NCBI GenBank assembly: GCA_964544595.1
Contig: CAZJBM010000025.1
Location: forward strand, 1 to 38,250
Length of the DNA stretch: 38,250 nucleotides
Source of the DNA: JAGBWK01 sp964544595
GTDB taxonomy: Bacteria; Bacteroidota; Bacteroidia; Bacteroidales; Muribaculaceae
Direction of reading: 5' to 3'
The notes beneath the pieces were generated by a model. The model ran no database searches. It was not told where the DNA came from and saw only the letters and a list, made by a program, of their open reading frames with translations. The translations under genes and the position numbers were made by a program. Shown here piece by piece: positions 17,593 to 26,225 of this stretch (positions are counted from its first letter, which is position 1; each line of letters starts with the position of its first letter).

Positions 17593-17600
17593 CAAAGATA
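17593..17600 (-). promoter_or_regulatory. Putative -7 element of the acetyltransferase gene
   Basis: TATCTTTG on the minus strand matches TAnnTTTG and lies about 41 bases upstream of the ATG at 17552. No matching TTTG lies 19-21 bases upstream. Confidence 0.45.
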
Positions 17601-17665
17601 TGAATATTTAAGCAAAATACGTAAATTCGCAGTGTAAATCAAAACGACACCAACCAGCCATTATC

Positions 17666-18952
17666 ATGATTACACCAGAAGAGAGCAAGCGCATTATCGA
17701 CCTTGTGAAGCGCGAGGTGATTCCGGCAATCGGATGCACGGAGCCTATAGCCGTGGCTCTATGCACAGCGAAAGCCGCCGAGGTTCTCGGCCATACCCCT
17801 GAAAAAATCGAGGTGTTGCTCAGCGCCAACATCCTGAAAAACGCCATGGGAGTCGGCATACCCGGCACAGGCATGATAGGGTTGCCGATCGCGGTTGCTC
17901 TCGGAGCGTTGATAGGCCGCTCCGACTACCTGCTCGAAGTGCTCCGCGACGTCACCCCCGAGGCCGTAGAGCGCGGCAAGCGATACATAGCCGAAAAGCG
18001 CATCTCCATCGACCTTAAAGAGGGCATAAGCGAGAAACTATATATCGAGGTGATCGCCTCAGCCGGAGCCGACAGCGCCACGGCTATCATCGAGGCGGGG
18101 CACACCAACTTCGTGTACATCAGCCGCAACGGCGAAGTAAAGCTCAACAACCGCTCGCATGGCACAACCGACGACACAGCCGACGACCAGCCTGAGCTGA
18201 CGCTCGCCAAGGTGTGGGAATTCGCGATGACCACCCCTCTCGACGACATTCGTTTCATACTCGACACACGCCGCATCAATCGAGCAGCAGCCGAGCAGTC
18301 ATTCACAGGGAGCTACGGACACTCCGTAGGGCGCACCCTGCATTGCGAGCGACAGCGTAAAGTAATGGGCGACAGCATTTTCTCACGCATCCTCTCTTAC
18401 ACGGCCGGGGCCTGCGACGCCCGCATGGCCGGGGCCTGTATCCCGGTGATGAGCAATTCAGGCTCAGGCAACCAAGGGATCGCCGCAACTGTGCCCGTGA
18501 CCGTCTATGCCGAAGAGACTTTCGCCTCCGAGGAGCAGACTATCAGGGCGCTGATGCTCAGTCACCTGACCGTCATATACATCAAGCAGAGCCTTGGGCG
18601 ACTTTCGGCACTCTGCGGCTGCGTGGTGGCAGCGACAGGCTCAAGCTGCGGTATCACCTACCTGATGGGGGGCGGTTATCCGCAAGTGGTCGCGACTGTC
18701 AAAAACATGATTGCCAACCTCACAGGCATGATTTGCGACGGAGCGAAGCCGAGCTGCGCCATGAAGCTCACTTCGGGAGTGTCCACCGCCGTGATATGCT
18801 CCATGATGGCTATGGAAGGCCAAGAAGTGACCTCTGTAGAAGGCATTATCGACGAGGACATCGATAAATCAATACGTAATCTGACTGACATAGGGCGCGA
18901 CGGCATGAACGAGACCGACCGAATCATCCTCCGAATAATGACGTCGAAATAA
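17666..18952 (+). CDS. cyuA: L-cysteine desulfidase / UPF0597 family protein
   Basis: 428 aa, full length for the UPF0597 (YhaM/CyuA) family, which splits L-cysteine into sulfide, ammonia and pyruvate with an Fe-S cluster in characterised members. The N-terminus shows AIGCTEPIAVAL (Cys24, a family hallmark). It is followed by ILKNAMGVGIPGT, SGSGNQGIAATVPV, GCVVAATGSSCGITYLMGGG and MICDGAKPSCAMK, all serine-dehydratase-alpha-like motifs with conserved cysteines. It is a cytoplasmic enzyme. The gene diverges from a serine-acetyltransferase-like gene and is followed by repeat DNA, so it is probably monocistronic. TAAATTCG at 17622-17629 may be a weak -7 box. The exact substrate rests on family knowledge. 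Confidence 0.85.
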   Translation: MITPEESKRIIDLVKREVIPAIGCTEPIAVALCTAKAAEVLGHTPEKIEVLLSANILKNAMGVGIPGTGMIGLPIAVALGALIGRSDYLLEVLRDVTPEAVERGKRYIAEKRISIDLKEGISEKLYIEVIASAGADSATAIIEAGHTNFVYISRNGEVKLNNRSHGTTDDTADDQPELTLAKVWEFAMTTPLDDIRFILDTRRINRAAAEQSFTGSYGHSVGRTLHCERQRKVMGDSIFSRILSYTAGACDARMAGACIPVMSNSGSGNQGIAATVPVTVYAEETFASEEQTIRALMLSHLTVIYIKQSLGRLSALCGCVVAATGSSCGITYLMGGGYPQVVATVKNMIANLTGMICDGAKPSCAMKLTSGVSTAVICSMMAMEGQEVTSVEGIIDEDIDKSIRNLTDIGRDGMNETDRIILRIMTSK

Positions 18953-18999
18953 GCAGGTATCAAAATCGCTAATAGCCGGCAACGCCAACCGGCATGGAT

Positions 19000-19270
19000 G
19001 AACTGTAGGGCTGCTCCACGGAGTGGCCTTTTCAACAAGCTAATTTACTGTAAATCAAAAGGATGCTCCATGGAGCATCCCTACTATTCGGGGACACAAC
19101 GGCTTGTTTCTCTTTCGCACGCCTGAAGACGCACGCTCCATATCTGCGTGGCACACGACCGTTCGAGGGCACATCGCCTTGTGAGATTGCCGATGGTTTG
19201 AGGATTCGCCAACGCGTCGTTTCGCTTTCGCGCTCCTGAAGACGCACGCTCCATATCTGCGTGGCATACA
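19000..19270. repeat. Inverse-orientation copies of the palindromic repeat family
   Basis: GGATGCTCCATGGAGCATCC recurs exactly at 19061-19080, and a degenerate form is at about 19006-19027. Two perfect 31-base copies (19123-19153 and 19236-19266) contain GACGCACGCTCCATAT, the reverse complement of module C of the 1-850 array, joined to CTGCGTGGCA. They are 113 bp apart, and each is preceded by a similar but diverged CTTTCGC-rich segment. The 337-bp gap between the cysteine desulfidase gene and parC holds nothing else. Confidence 0.8.
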
Positions 19271-19289
19271 ACGTACTTACGGCAATTTT

Positions 19290-22022
19290 TCAAAATATCC
19301 GTTGCTGGCCATTGATCTCGTCGCGGACCTCATCGTCGGAGCGTTCGGGCTCGATAGCGTCATCTGATGCCGCATCGGCCACCTCGGGCTGCTCCGCCGC
19401 AACAGGCTGCTCAATCTCGGCCTCGTCGATCTCAAGGGGCTCAATCTCAGTGATAGAGTCGATGGTCAACGTCGACAGTCGCTTGCCCTTGGCGCGGAAC
19501 GACTTAACCCCGATAAAATCAATCGCATCGACTATCAGCGGCTCGCGGAACGAGTCGTTGCCGCCGAATTTCACCTCAAAGCGCGCGCCAGGCTTATCGC
19601 TCAACGCTATGAGCGTCGACGCGGTATTCTCGCCGAGATAGCGCTGCCGCTTAGATGTTGGCTCGAATGTGAATCGCTTGATGTAGGGGTATCCCTGGTC
19701 GGCGTCGTTGAGGACCGCCGTCCAAACGTGGCCCGGACGGAATTTCTCGATGCGGAGGATATTGTCGCTGTAATGGTTGGCGGCGTCGAAAGTCGACATA
19801 TAGTAAGAGCCGTCGTTGAGAATCACGAGCACGCTGTCGGTACCCTGAAATTCGCCGAGATATTCGCCGCGGCCATCGTAATTGAGGCGAAGCACGTCGG
19901 GGTCCCACCACACCTTGCGGCCTCCGAGCGTAGAAGTGCCATGCTCCTTTAGCGAGAAGCGGTGAACGTCGTTGCGCGTCACGATATTGCCTCGCGACTG
20001 CTTCCCCTTGATGGCGAGTTGGGCGAAATCGACGTCGAATTGCAGCGTCTTCAACTTAGGCTTTGGCTTCAGGGTCACCTTTACGACCTCGGCCTCGCCG
20101 TTGGGGTTGGCAGTGAACCAGTTGACTCGCGAGCTGGGGGTGCCTTGCGTCAGATTATACTCCTTGTCGCGGGTCACGCCGGTCACGTTAAAGCGCTTCA
20201 TATAGTAGGTGCCGTCGCGGCCGTCGCGGTAGATAGCGTTGTATATAGTGCGCTCGTCGCCGCGCTTGAACACGTTGACATACATCACGTTCTTGTCGAC
20301 AAACAGCTTCTCGGCCACTTTCACAACCTTGTATCGCCCATCTTTGTAGAATATGATAATATCGTCTATCGACGAGCAATTGCACACGTATTCGTCCTTC
20401 TTGAGCGAGGTGCCGATAAAGCCCTCCTCGCGGTTGATGTAGAGCTTCTCGTTGGCTTCGGCCACCGTCGCGGCCTCGATGCTGTCGAAGCCGCGTATGA
20501 CGGTGTGGCGCGGGAACACCGAGCCATATTTCTTCTTCAGCTCCTCATACCACCTGATCGTGTAGTCGGTGATATTATTGAGGTCGGAGAGCAGGGCCTC
20601 GATGCGGTCGTTGTATTTGGCTATCAGCTCATCGGCCTTAGAGGAGTCGAACTTAGTGATTCGGCGCATCTTTATCTCCAGCAGGCGCATGACGTCGTCG
20701 GCCGTAATCTCGCGCACCGCCTCGGTGACAAACGGCAGCAATCGGCCCCTGACGTGCTCTATCACCTGCTCCATCGTCTCACCCTGCTCAAACTGCTTAT
20801 CCTTGTAGATACGCTGCTCGATGAAAATCCTCTCAAGCGAGGCGAAGTGAAGCAACTCGCGCACCTCGCCCAACTGTATCTCAAGCTCCTTGCGCAGGAT
20901 CTCGCGGGCCGAGTCGACGTTGTGGCGAAGCACGTCGCTGACGGTCAAGAAGTGTGGCTTATCGTCATGAATCACGCAGCAGTTGGGCGACAGCGACACT
21001 TCGCAGTCGGTGAAGGCATAGAGCGCGTCGATAGCTTTGTCCGACGACGTGCCCGGAATGAGATTGACTATAATGTTGGCGCGGTCAGAGGTCAGGTCGA
21101 CCACGCTGCGTATCTTTATCTTACCCTTCTCGAAGGCTTTTGTGATCGAGTCTTTGATTGCCTCGGTGGTCTTGCCGTAGGGTATCTCGGTGATGGCAAG
21201 GGTCTTATTGTCTTGCTTCTCGATCTTGGCGCGTATCTTCACCGACCCTCCGCGCTCGCCGTCGTTGTAGCGGCTGACATCGGCAAAGCCCCCGGTCACG
21301 AAATCGGGATAGAGCTGAAACTCCTCCCCCTTCAGATGCGCTATCGCGGCGTCGATTATCTCGTTGAAATTGTGGGGAAGTATCTTCGACGAAAGGCCCA
21401 CGGCTATACCCTCGACTCCCTGAAACAAAAGCAGCGGGAACTTAGAGGGGAGCGTCACAGGCTCCTTCTTGCGGCCGTCGTACGACAGTGTCCATTCCGT
21501 TACCTTTGGGCTGAAAAGCGTCTCCAGAGCGAAAGGCGAAAGGCGAGCCTCGATATAACGTCCGGCCGCGGCGCGGTCGCCCGTCAGTATATTGCCCCAG
21601 TTGCCTTGCGTCTCCACGAGCAGCTCCTTCTGGCCGAGCTGCACAAGCGCATCGTTGATCGACGCGTCGCCGTGGGGGTGAAACTGCATCGTATTGCCCA
21701 CGATATTAGCCACCTTATTGAAGCGGCCGTCGTCGAGCAGCTTCATAGAGTGGAGAATTCGGCGCTGCACGGGCTTCAGACCGTCCTCGATATGAGGCAC
21801 CGCGCGCTCCAGTATCACGTATGAAGCATAGTCGAGAAACCAACTGCGATACATACCCGGCAGCTGATGCTTGGCCACATCGCTCGCGGCCTGCTCGTAA
21901 GGCATCGCCACCTTCGCGTCAGGCTCCGCGTAGTCGTCATCGGCGGTCGGCTCCTGAATCGGAGCCGCGCCGTTATCATCGTCATTTAAAATCTCTTCGG
22001 GGTTGGTATACTCGTCGCTCAT
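19290..22022 (-). CDS. parC: DNA topoisomerase IV subunit A
   Basis: 910 aa. After an acidic N-terminal extension of about 45 residues comes the type IIA topoisomerase breakage-reunion domain: LKPVQRRILHSM, the quinolone-resistance region HPHGDASINDAL, and the active-site tyrosine at about residue 156 in RAAAGRYIEARLSPFA. A coiled-coil segment and a C-terminal domain with degenerate beta-pinwheel blades follow, then an acidic tail rich in E and A. The GyrA-box (QRRGGKG) characteristic of gyrase A is not seen, which favours ParC, the subunit that decatenates chromosomes with ParE. No parE is in the window; gyrB lies 14 kb away. A consensus promoter precedes it. Confidence 0.85.
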   Translation of the reverse strand: MSDEYTNPEEILNDDDNGAAPIQEPTADDDYAEPDAKVAMPYEQAASDVAKHQLPGMYRSWFLDYASYVILERAVPHIEDGLKPVQRRILHSMKLLDDGRFNKVANIVGNTMQFHPHGDASINDALVQLGQKELLVETQGNWGNILTGDRAAAGRYIEARLSPFALETLFSPKVTEWTLSYDGRKKEPVTLPSKFPLLLFQGVEGIAVGLSSKILPHNFNEIIDAAIAHLKGEEFQLYPDFVTGGFADVSRYNDGERGGSVKIRAKIEKQDNKTLAITEIPYGKTTEAIKDSITKAFEKGKIKIRSVVDLTSDRANIIVNLIPGTSSDKAIDALYAFTDCEVSLSPNCCVIHDDKPHFLTVSDVLRHNVDSAREILRKELEIQLGEVRELLHFASLERIFIEQRIYKDKQFEQGETMEQVIEHVRGRLLPFVTEAVREITADDVMRLLEIKMRRITKFDSSKADELIAKYNDRIEALLSDLNNITDYTIRWYEELKKKYGSVFPRHTVIRGFDSIEAATVAEANEKLYINREEGFIGTSLKKDEYVCNCSSIDDIIIFYKDGRYKVVKVAEKLFVDKNVMYVNVFKRGDERTIYNAIYRDGRDGTYYMKRFNVTGVTRDKEYNLTQGTPSSRVNWFTANPNGEAEVVKVTLKPKPKLKTLQFDVDFAQLAIKGKQSRGNIVTRNDVHRFSLKEHGTSTLGGRKVWWDPDVLRLNYDGRGEYLGEFQGTDSVLVILNDGSYYMSTFDAANHYSDNILRIEKFRPGHVWTAVLNDADQGYPYIKRFTFEPTSKRQRYLGENTASTLIALSDKPGARFEVKFGGNDSFREPLIVDAIDFIGVKSFRAKGKRLSTLTIDSITEIEPLEIDEAEIEQPVAAEQPEVADAASDDAIEPERSDDEVRDEINGQQRIF

Positions 22023-22056
22023 GGTAAAAAATGCGTGGGGGAATAAAATGTCTAAG

Positions 22057-22088
22057 CAAAGGTAACCATTTTCCCCGAAAAACCCAAA
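22057..22088 (-). promoter_or_regulatory. Promoter of parC
   Basis: On the minus strand, TTTG (22085-22088), 20 bases and TACCTTTG (22057-22064) match the Bacteroidota consensus. The start of transcription would be near 22050, leaving a leader of about 28 nt. Confidence 0.8.
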
Positions 22089-22110
22089 TCCCCCCGCTTC
22101 CCGGAGAAAC

Positions 22111-23105
22111 TCATCTATTATCCCTCAGTTTCTTTTGCTCGGCTTCAAAGGCTTCGATAAAGTGAATCTCGACCGGGGATAGTTGATACTGCGCGCGCTC
22201 TCTGAATTTCTCATATTCAGTGTCAGCTTTCAGTATCGCCTCCTCAGCCGATATGCTCCCGGCGTGGTTTAGCAATTCCTTTTCTGAAAGCGCAAGGAAA
22301 TCATCAAGTTTCTTAATCCAGTCCTTCATATACATCGGCACATGGCTCTGCGCCTGCAATTCTGCAAAGTCAAGATAGAGGTTGACGATACGATTGAACA
22401 CATCAACCTCAGCTTCCGAAAGATAATTTTTCGCGATCTCCGCTTCGTGCTTAGTCGGCAACTCACCTCGCCTAGAAGTCAAAACCCCATAAAATCATTC
22501 TCGGCATTGGCCCTGTCATAAATCACTTCGGCGGCGGTGTGACCATGGGCAGCAAAATGCATCTTATTCTGCACAGTCTTGAAGAACTGTTGGGGGGTGT
22601 GCGCGGATCATAATCGATACTCAGGGCATAAATCTCAAAGACCTTACGATAGAACACCTTTTCAGAGCTACGAATATCACGGATTCTAGAAAGCAACTCA
22701 TCGAAATAATTGCCTTGTCCAGCGTTCTTCAGCAAGTCATCATTCAGAGCAAACCCCTTAATCAAATACTCCTTCAGCACCTGCGTGGCCCACTGGCGGA
22801 ACTGCACACCACGATGAGAATTTACACGATACCCCACGCTGATAATCATGTCGAGATTATAGTAGGAAACTATGTAGGTTTTACCATCCGCAGCAGTTGT
22901 TGCATTTTCTGCAACAACTGAGTTGCGTTGTAGCTCACCACTTTCAAGTATATTCTTAATATGCCTTGAAATGGTCGATTTGTTGCGCTGAAACAGCTCC
23001 GCCATCTGGTCGGGGGTAAGCCATACTGATTCATTGGCAAGCCGAACCTCAATCTTCGTCTCGCCCCCCCCGGGTTTGAAAAAGTATAATCTGTCCGCTA
23101 TCCAT
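22111..23105 (-). pseudogene. rhuM: RhuM family protein, broken by three frameshifts
   Basis: Joining frames rebuilds a full RhuM protein of about 330 aa. It starts MDSGQIILFQTRGGETKIEV at the ATG at 23105, runs on through VRLANESVWLTPDQMAELFQRNKSTISRHIKN (a helix-turn-helix-like part), FRQWATQVLKEYLIKGFALND and DIRSSEKVFYRKVFEIYALSIDYDP, then QQFFKTVQNKMHFAAHGHTAAEVIYDRAN and the C-terminal region AKNYLSEAEVDVFNRIVNLYLDFAELQA. The frame breaks at C8 on the plus strand (23064-23071, one base too many), at G6 (22592-22597, one short) and at AAAACCCC (22481-22488, one short). RhuM proteins are widespread in mobile and defence-rich regions; their biochemical role is unclear. The break positions are all homopolymers, so decay or sequence error should be separated. 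Confidence 0.8.
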
Positions 23106-23106
23106 A

Positions 23107-23250
23107 TTAATAGATTATTATTCGGTTAGTCATGTCGCGAATGAGACCCTCTTCAAGTTTAGCGCCCTCATGCTTCATCCGTTCATCAAAGGGGAGATTT
23201 AGCTTACGCAAATTCGCCATTGTGAAGTATAGTTCTTTTAGATTCGGCAT
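23107..23250 (-). CDS. Small hypothetical protein (47 aa) upstream of rhuM
   Basis: ATG at 23248-23250, TAA at 23107-23109, only one base before the rhuM ATG (23103-23105), which suggests translational coupling. The sequence starts MPNLKELYFTMANLRKLNLP and ends MTNRIIIY; it is charged and looks helical, with no signal peptide or TM segment. I do not recognise a family. Its tight link to rhuM and placement downstream of the AlbA-type gene suggest that it belongs to the same accessory unit. Confidence 0.45.
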   Translation of the reverse strand: MPNLKELYFTMANLRKLNLPFDERMKHEGAKLEEGLIRDMTNRIIIY

Positions 23251-23387
23251 ATATATGATTTATTTATAGGTTATAATGATTTTAACACATTCTTCCTGAT
23301 TCATGTTCCGTCAATTATTCCGTCACTTTATATCAGTATAAATCAATGATATAATGATTCTATGTGGCTTAAGTGTTTGTTTGTTTG

Positions 23388-25190
23388 TTATTTTGTTCCG
23401 TCACTTGTTCTGTCATTAATATCGTCTTTTTTTATATCACTATTATGTTGTTCTTTAAACATTTGAGTAAGACCTATTCTTGTAGCTTCTTGTAAAATAT
23501 TAATATGACCTTTAAATTCGGGAGAAATAGAATATGTAGTATTGGTAGTCTTACCCGTTTTAATCAGTGGGCCACCAGGTTTGGACAGACGCTCTATTAT
23601 TCGTCGAAGTTGAGTATCTGATATATGAGAGCCTATTATTTTAGAAATATCAGACTTCTTCGCTTTTCCATATTTTGAGAGAAAAGGCACAAGCACAGCT
23701 AGTACTTGTTGATCATCCCAATCTGTTAACCCGGAGTATTCGGCAATATTATTCGTCAGCTCATAATATTTGCGTGGAAGAATGTATCGTATTGCTGTGG
23801 TCTTGCCCCTTTTTTCCAGGTATCCCATAGAATGAAGTCTCTTTGCAATCTCTTTATCTTTTGGCTGAAGACCTTCCTTTATATCACAAAATGTCAAAAT
23901 GTCAAATACTGATAACTTTTGGTTTTCTGGAAGCTCTTGCTGTATGCTATTTATAAAAAGTGCAAATCCCGGATCGTTAACCCTTGCGGAAAGTATTGAA
24001 ACGACTTGATAATCATCAGATTTTTTGTAATCTGGTTTCCTTTTCCCTTCCGACAGAGTTAGTCGGAAAATCACATCCATGCCTTGTCCGGAACGTTCCA
24101 CAATACCCGTAAGAGCCAATACATCGGCAAGCAATCTATTTCTTGGAGTGCTTGAAACGGTAAGAATATTATTCAGTGTAACTCCAAGGGGAAATCCTCC
24201 AGGACTTACCACTATTAATTTTGCTGGATATTGCTTAATGACAATCTCACTCTGTAAGCGATAGTCTCGATGTGCGAAAGCATTATTAACCACCTCGCGT
24301 ATTACCTCTTCGTTAAAATAAGGTATGTCAAACATATATGCTCCTTCTTGAACCGGAACACTTCCGTTACGATCATTTATAGCTTTCCATAGTTTATCAA
24401 TAAGAATATAAAATGGCGATAGGAACGACACTCTTTTGTCGAATCGCTCTTGTTCTTCTATATTTCTAAACTCAAGTTGCACTTTGGCTTGGGGAAAGTA
24501 TTTTTCAATAACTTCTGTTTTCCCGACCAAAAGAACTGCCGCATTTGTAACCTTTGTGCCAATAATAAGTTTGAGATCACTTAGGGCTTGGTTGTCAGAT
24601 AATGAAGAAAACGTTGGATTATTCTGTTTCCTTGCATACTTCTCTTTTAGTATGGCAATCGCCTCTTTATCCAAATCATTGATTGTCACGCCCTCGCATA
24701 TTGCTTGGGAGTAATCAGGATCTGTTTCCTGCAAAATGGAAAACATGACTTTATCTGGCATGGGTATTAACTCTTCTCCAGACCGCCATAGAGCCACATC
24801 ATCAAATTTAAGAGCTTTACCAACTGGATGTCGTGGGACGGAAACGACAACCACACGAAGATTCTTTTCATCATAAAGTTCGTAGGCATCTACTGGAATT
24901 TGAAGCGCTTTATATATATCGTTTTCCAGTTGCCCAAGCGCATTTTCATTCTGTCGAGTTCCCACAACGGTATGAGGAAATTTATCCTCCATTCCCATTA
25001 CAAGATGTCCTCCTCCAGCGTTTGCTAATGCGACTACATAGCCAAGAATACATTTACGGCGATCTGAAGGTTTCTGTTTGTCAGAACCATTAAATGAAAG
25101 ATTACCTTGATGGCAACGCTTGAATTCCACGTGGTCTTCGCTTTCTCGCATTAAGCGTAGCTGCTCAATTGTGAGTTTAGGCTTATCCAT
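23388..25190 (-). CDS. AlbA/Schlafen-domain ATP-binding protein with HATPase and winged-helix domains
   Basis: 600 aa from the ATG at 25190 (a TTG four codons upstream is less likely). Residues about 5-130 form an AlbA_2 (Schlafen-type) domain: EDHVEFKRCHQGNL, ILGYVVALANAGGGHLVMGMED, LRVVVVSVPRHPVGK. About 280-390 is a GHKL-type ATPase core: FNEEVIREVVNNAFAHRDYR with the N-box, IVVSPGGFPLGVT, and GIVERSGQGMDVI. The C-terminal part (about 430-580) has winged-helix segments. COG2865-type proteins of this layout are usually described as transcriptional regulators or nucleases in defence and mobile regions; the role here is not known. The gene is AT-rich compared with its neighbours and lies at the head of a unit with the 47-aa ORF and rhuM. 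Confidence 0.8.
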   Translation of the reverse strand: MDKPKLTIEQLRLMRESEDHVEFKRCHQGNLSFNGSDKQKPSDRRKCILGYVVALANAGGGHLVMGMEDKFPHTVVGTRQNENALGQLENDIYKALQIPVDAYELYDEKNLRVVVVSVPRHPVGKALKFDDVALWRSGEELIPMPDKVMFSILQETDPDYSQAICEGVTINDLDKEAIAILKEKYARKQNNPTFSSLSDNQALSDLKLIIGTKVTNAAVLLVGKTEVIEKYFPQAKVQLEFRNIEEQERFDKRVSFLSPFYILIDKLWKAINDRNGSVPVQEGAYMFDIPYFNEEVIREVVNNAFAHRDYRLQSEIVIKQYPAKLIVVSPGGFPLGVTLNNILTVSSTPRNRLLADVLALTGIVERSGQGMDVIFRLTLSEGKRKPDYKKSDDYQVVSILSARVNDPGFALFINSIQQELPENQKLSVFDILTFCDIKEGLQPKDKEIAKRLHSMGYLEKRGKTTAIRYILPRKYYELTNNIAEYSGLTDWDDQQVLAVLVPFLSKYGKAKKSDISKIIGSHISDTQLRRIIERLSKPGGPLIKTGKTTNTTYSISPEFKGHINILQEATRIGLTQMFKEQHNSDIKKDDINDRTSDGTK

Positions 25191-25331
25191 ATTTGTAGCC
25201 AATTAATTGCAATCCTCAGATGATTAGAAATTAAATTAAATTTGTCCGTTCTTGAAAAAGATTGACTCTGATTAGAGGTTTTAGTGTTTACTCTCTATCT
25301 GTGTTCGGTCAACTCAGCTCGGGGATAGGTG

Positions 25332-25370
25332 CAAAGTTACAAAAAATTATTATCCTGTAGCCATTGGCTA
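25332..25370 (-). promoter_or_regulatory. Promoter with palindromic operator candidate for the AlbA-type gene
   Basis: On the minus strand TAACTTTG (25332-25339) matches the -7 box. The usual TTTG -33 box is missing. In its place, at 25358-25370, lies the palindrome TAGCC-ATT-GGCTA, a possible regulator site. The leader would be about 135 nt. Confidence 0.5.
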
Positions 25371-25406
25371 TAGGTCTTTGCGGCATTTCCACCATTCATG
25401 ACATAA

Positions 25407-25444
25407 ATAGCTCCCATTTCGCAAAAACACAAAAGGGGAGCTAT
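25407..25444 (-). terminator. Hairpin downstream of the nitroreductase gene
   Basis: ATAGCTCCC (25407-25415) pairs with GGGAGCTAT (25436-25444) around an A-rich loop. On the minus strand the stem is followed by TTATG, a weak U-run. Between it and the nitroreductase stop (25530) no other feature was seen. Confidence 0.4.
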
Positions 25445-25529
25445 GGGTATAAAAACGACGCTTACAAGAGGTTTCACCACCTCCTGCAGTGCGGCCTCCG
25501 GGGAATAAAGCAAACGGCTCGCGGGCTGT

Positions 25530-26087
25530 TTACAGGCGGTTGAAATGGATGCGGTCGGGGTGCCATTTGTTCATAGGCGCATGAGCAGCCTCGGGATGGC
25601 CGACGGGGATGAGGTTGAACGGCACAAGAGTGTCGTCGAGGTTCAGTATATCGGCTACCGCCTTCATGCGGTCGGCGTGGGGATAAAGGCACGTCCACAC
25701 TCCTCCGAGACCTAACGCGTTAGCAGCCAATAGTATGTTTTCAGACGCGGCGGCGCAATCCTGTTCCCAAAGGTTTTCGTCGTCGCCCGGCAACATTCTC
25801 TCCTTGTTTCCGCATACGACTATCGCCAGCGGGGCGCGCGCCGTCATTTTCGCAAAGGGCAACGAGTCGGCAAGCTGTGCGAGCAGGCCACGGTCATCGA
25901 CAACCACAAATTCCCACGGCTGCTTATTTACCCCCGAAGGCGCGCTCATCGCCGCATGGAGTATCGCCGAGACTTGCTCGTCGGTAACCGGGTCATCTGT
26001 AAATTTGCGTACACTTACTCTTGTCAGTATGTTGCTGTAGGCCGGATTGGAGAGCATCTCGGCGTCGATTGTATCGTTAATTTTCAT
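25530..26087 (-). CDS. Nitroreductase family protein
   Basis: 185 aa from the ATG at 26087; a GTG four codons upstream is an alternative. It is a flavin-dependent NAD(P)H oxidoreductase of the small nitroreductase type. The FMN-binding pattern is visible: RVSVRKFTDDPV at the N-terminus (phosphate-contacting Arg/Ser), AAMSAPSGVNKQPWEFVVVDD, then QDCAAASENILLAANALGLGGVWTCLYP and VPFNLIPVGHP near the C-terminus. It is cytoplasmic and likely acts as a homodimer. The substrate cannot be told from sequence. The gene is divergent from the CDF transporter gene. Confidence 0.9.
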   Translation of the reverse strand: MKINDTIDAEMLSNPAYSNILTRVSVRKFTDDPVTDEQVSAILHAAMSAPSGVNKQPWEFVVVDDRGLLAQLADSLPFAKMTARAPLAIVVCGNKERMLPGDDENLWEQDCAAASENILLAANALGLGGVWTCLYPHADRMKAVADILNLDDTLVPFNLIPVGHPEAAHAPMNKWHPDRIHFNRL

Positions 26088-26150
26088 AATATATTGCACT
26101 TAAATGTTACTTCTCAATATTTACTAACATATAATTCAGCGAAATTGTTG

Positions 26151-26158
26151 TATCTTTG
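26151..26158 (+). promoter_or_regulatory. Putative -7 element of the CDF transporter gene
   Basis: TATCTTTG matches TAnnTTTG and lies 67 bases before the ATG at 26226. No exact TTTG -33 box is present in the AT-rich stretch upstream. Confidence 0.6.
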
Positions 26159-26225
26159 CGACCTCTATTCCAATTCATCCCGAAAATGCCGGCTCTGCCC
26201 TTAAACGTCAAAAATCAGTGATCAA

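Noticed and set aside
19962..21824. 620-aa plus-strand ORF antisense to parC
   Set aside because: It is a shadow of the strong parC frame in GC-rich sequence; no domain or signal was seen. The same holds for long antisense frames at 29789-30892, 34791-35771 and 36189-37169.
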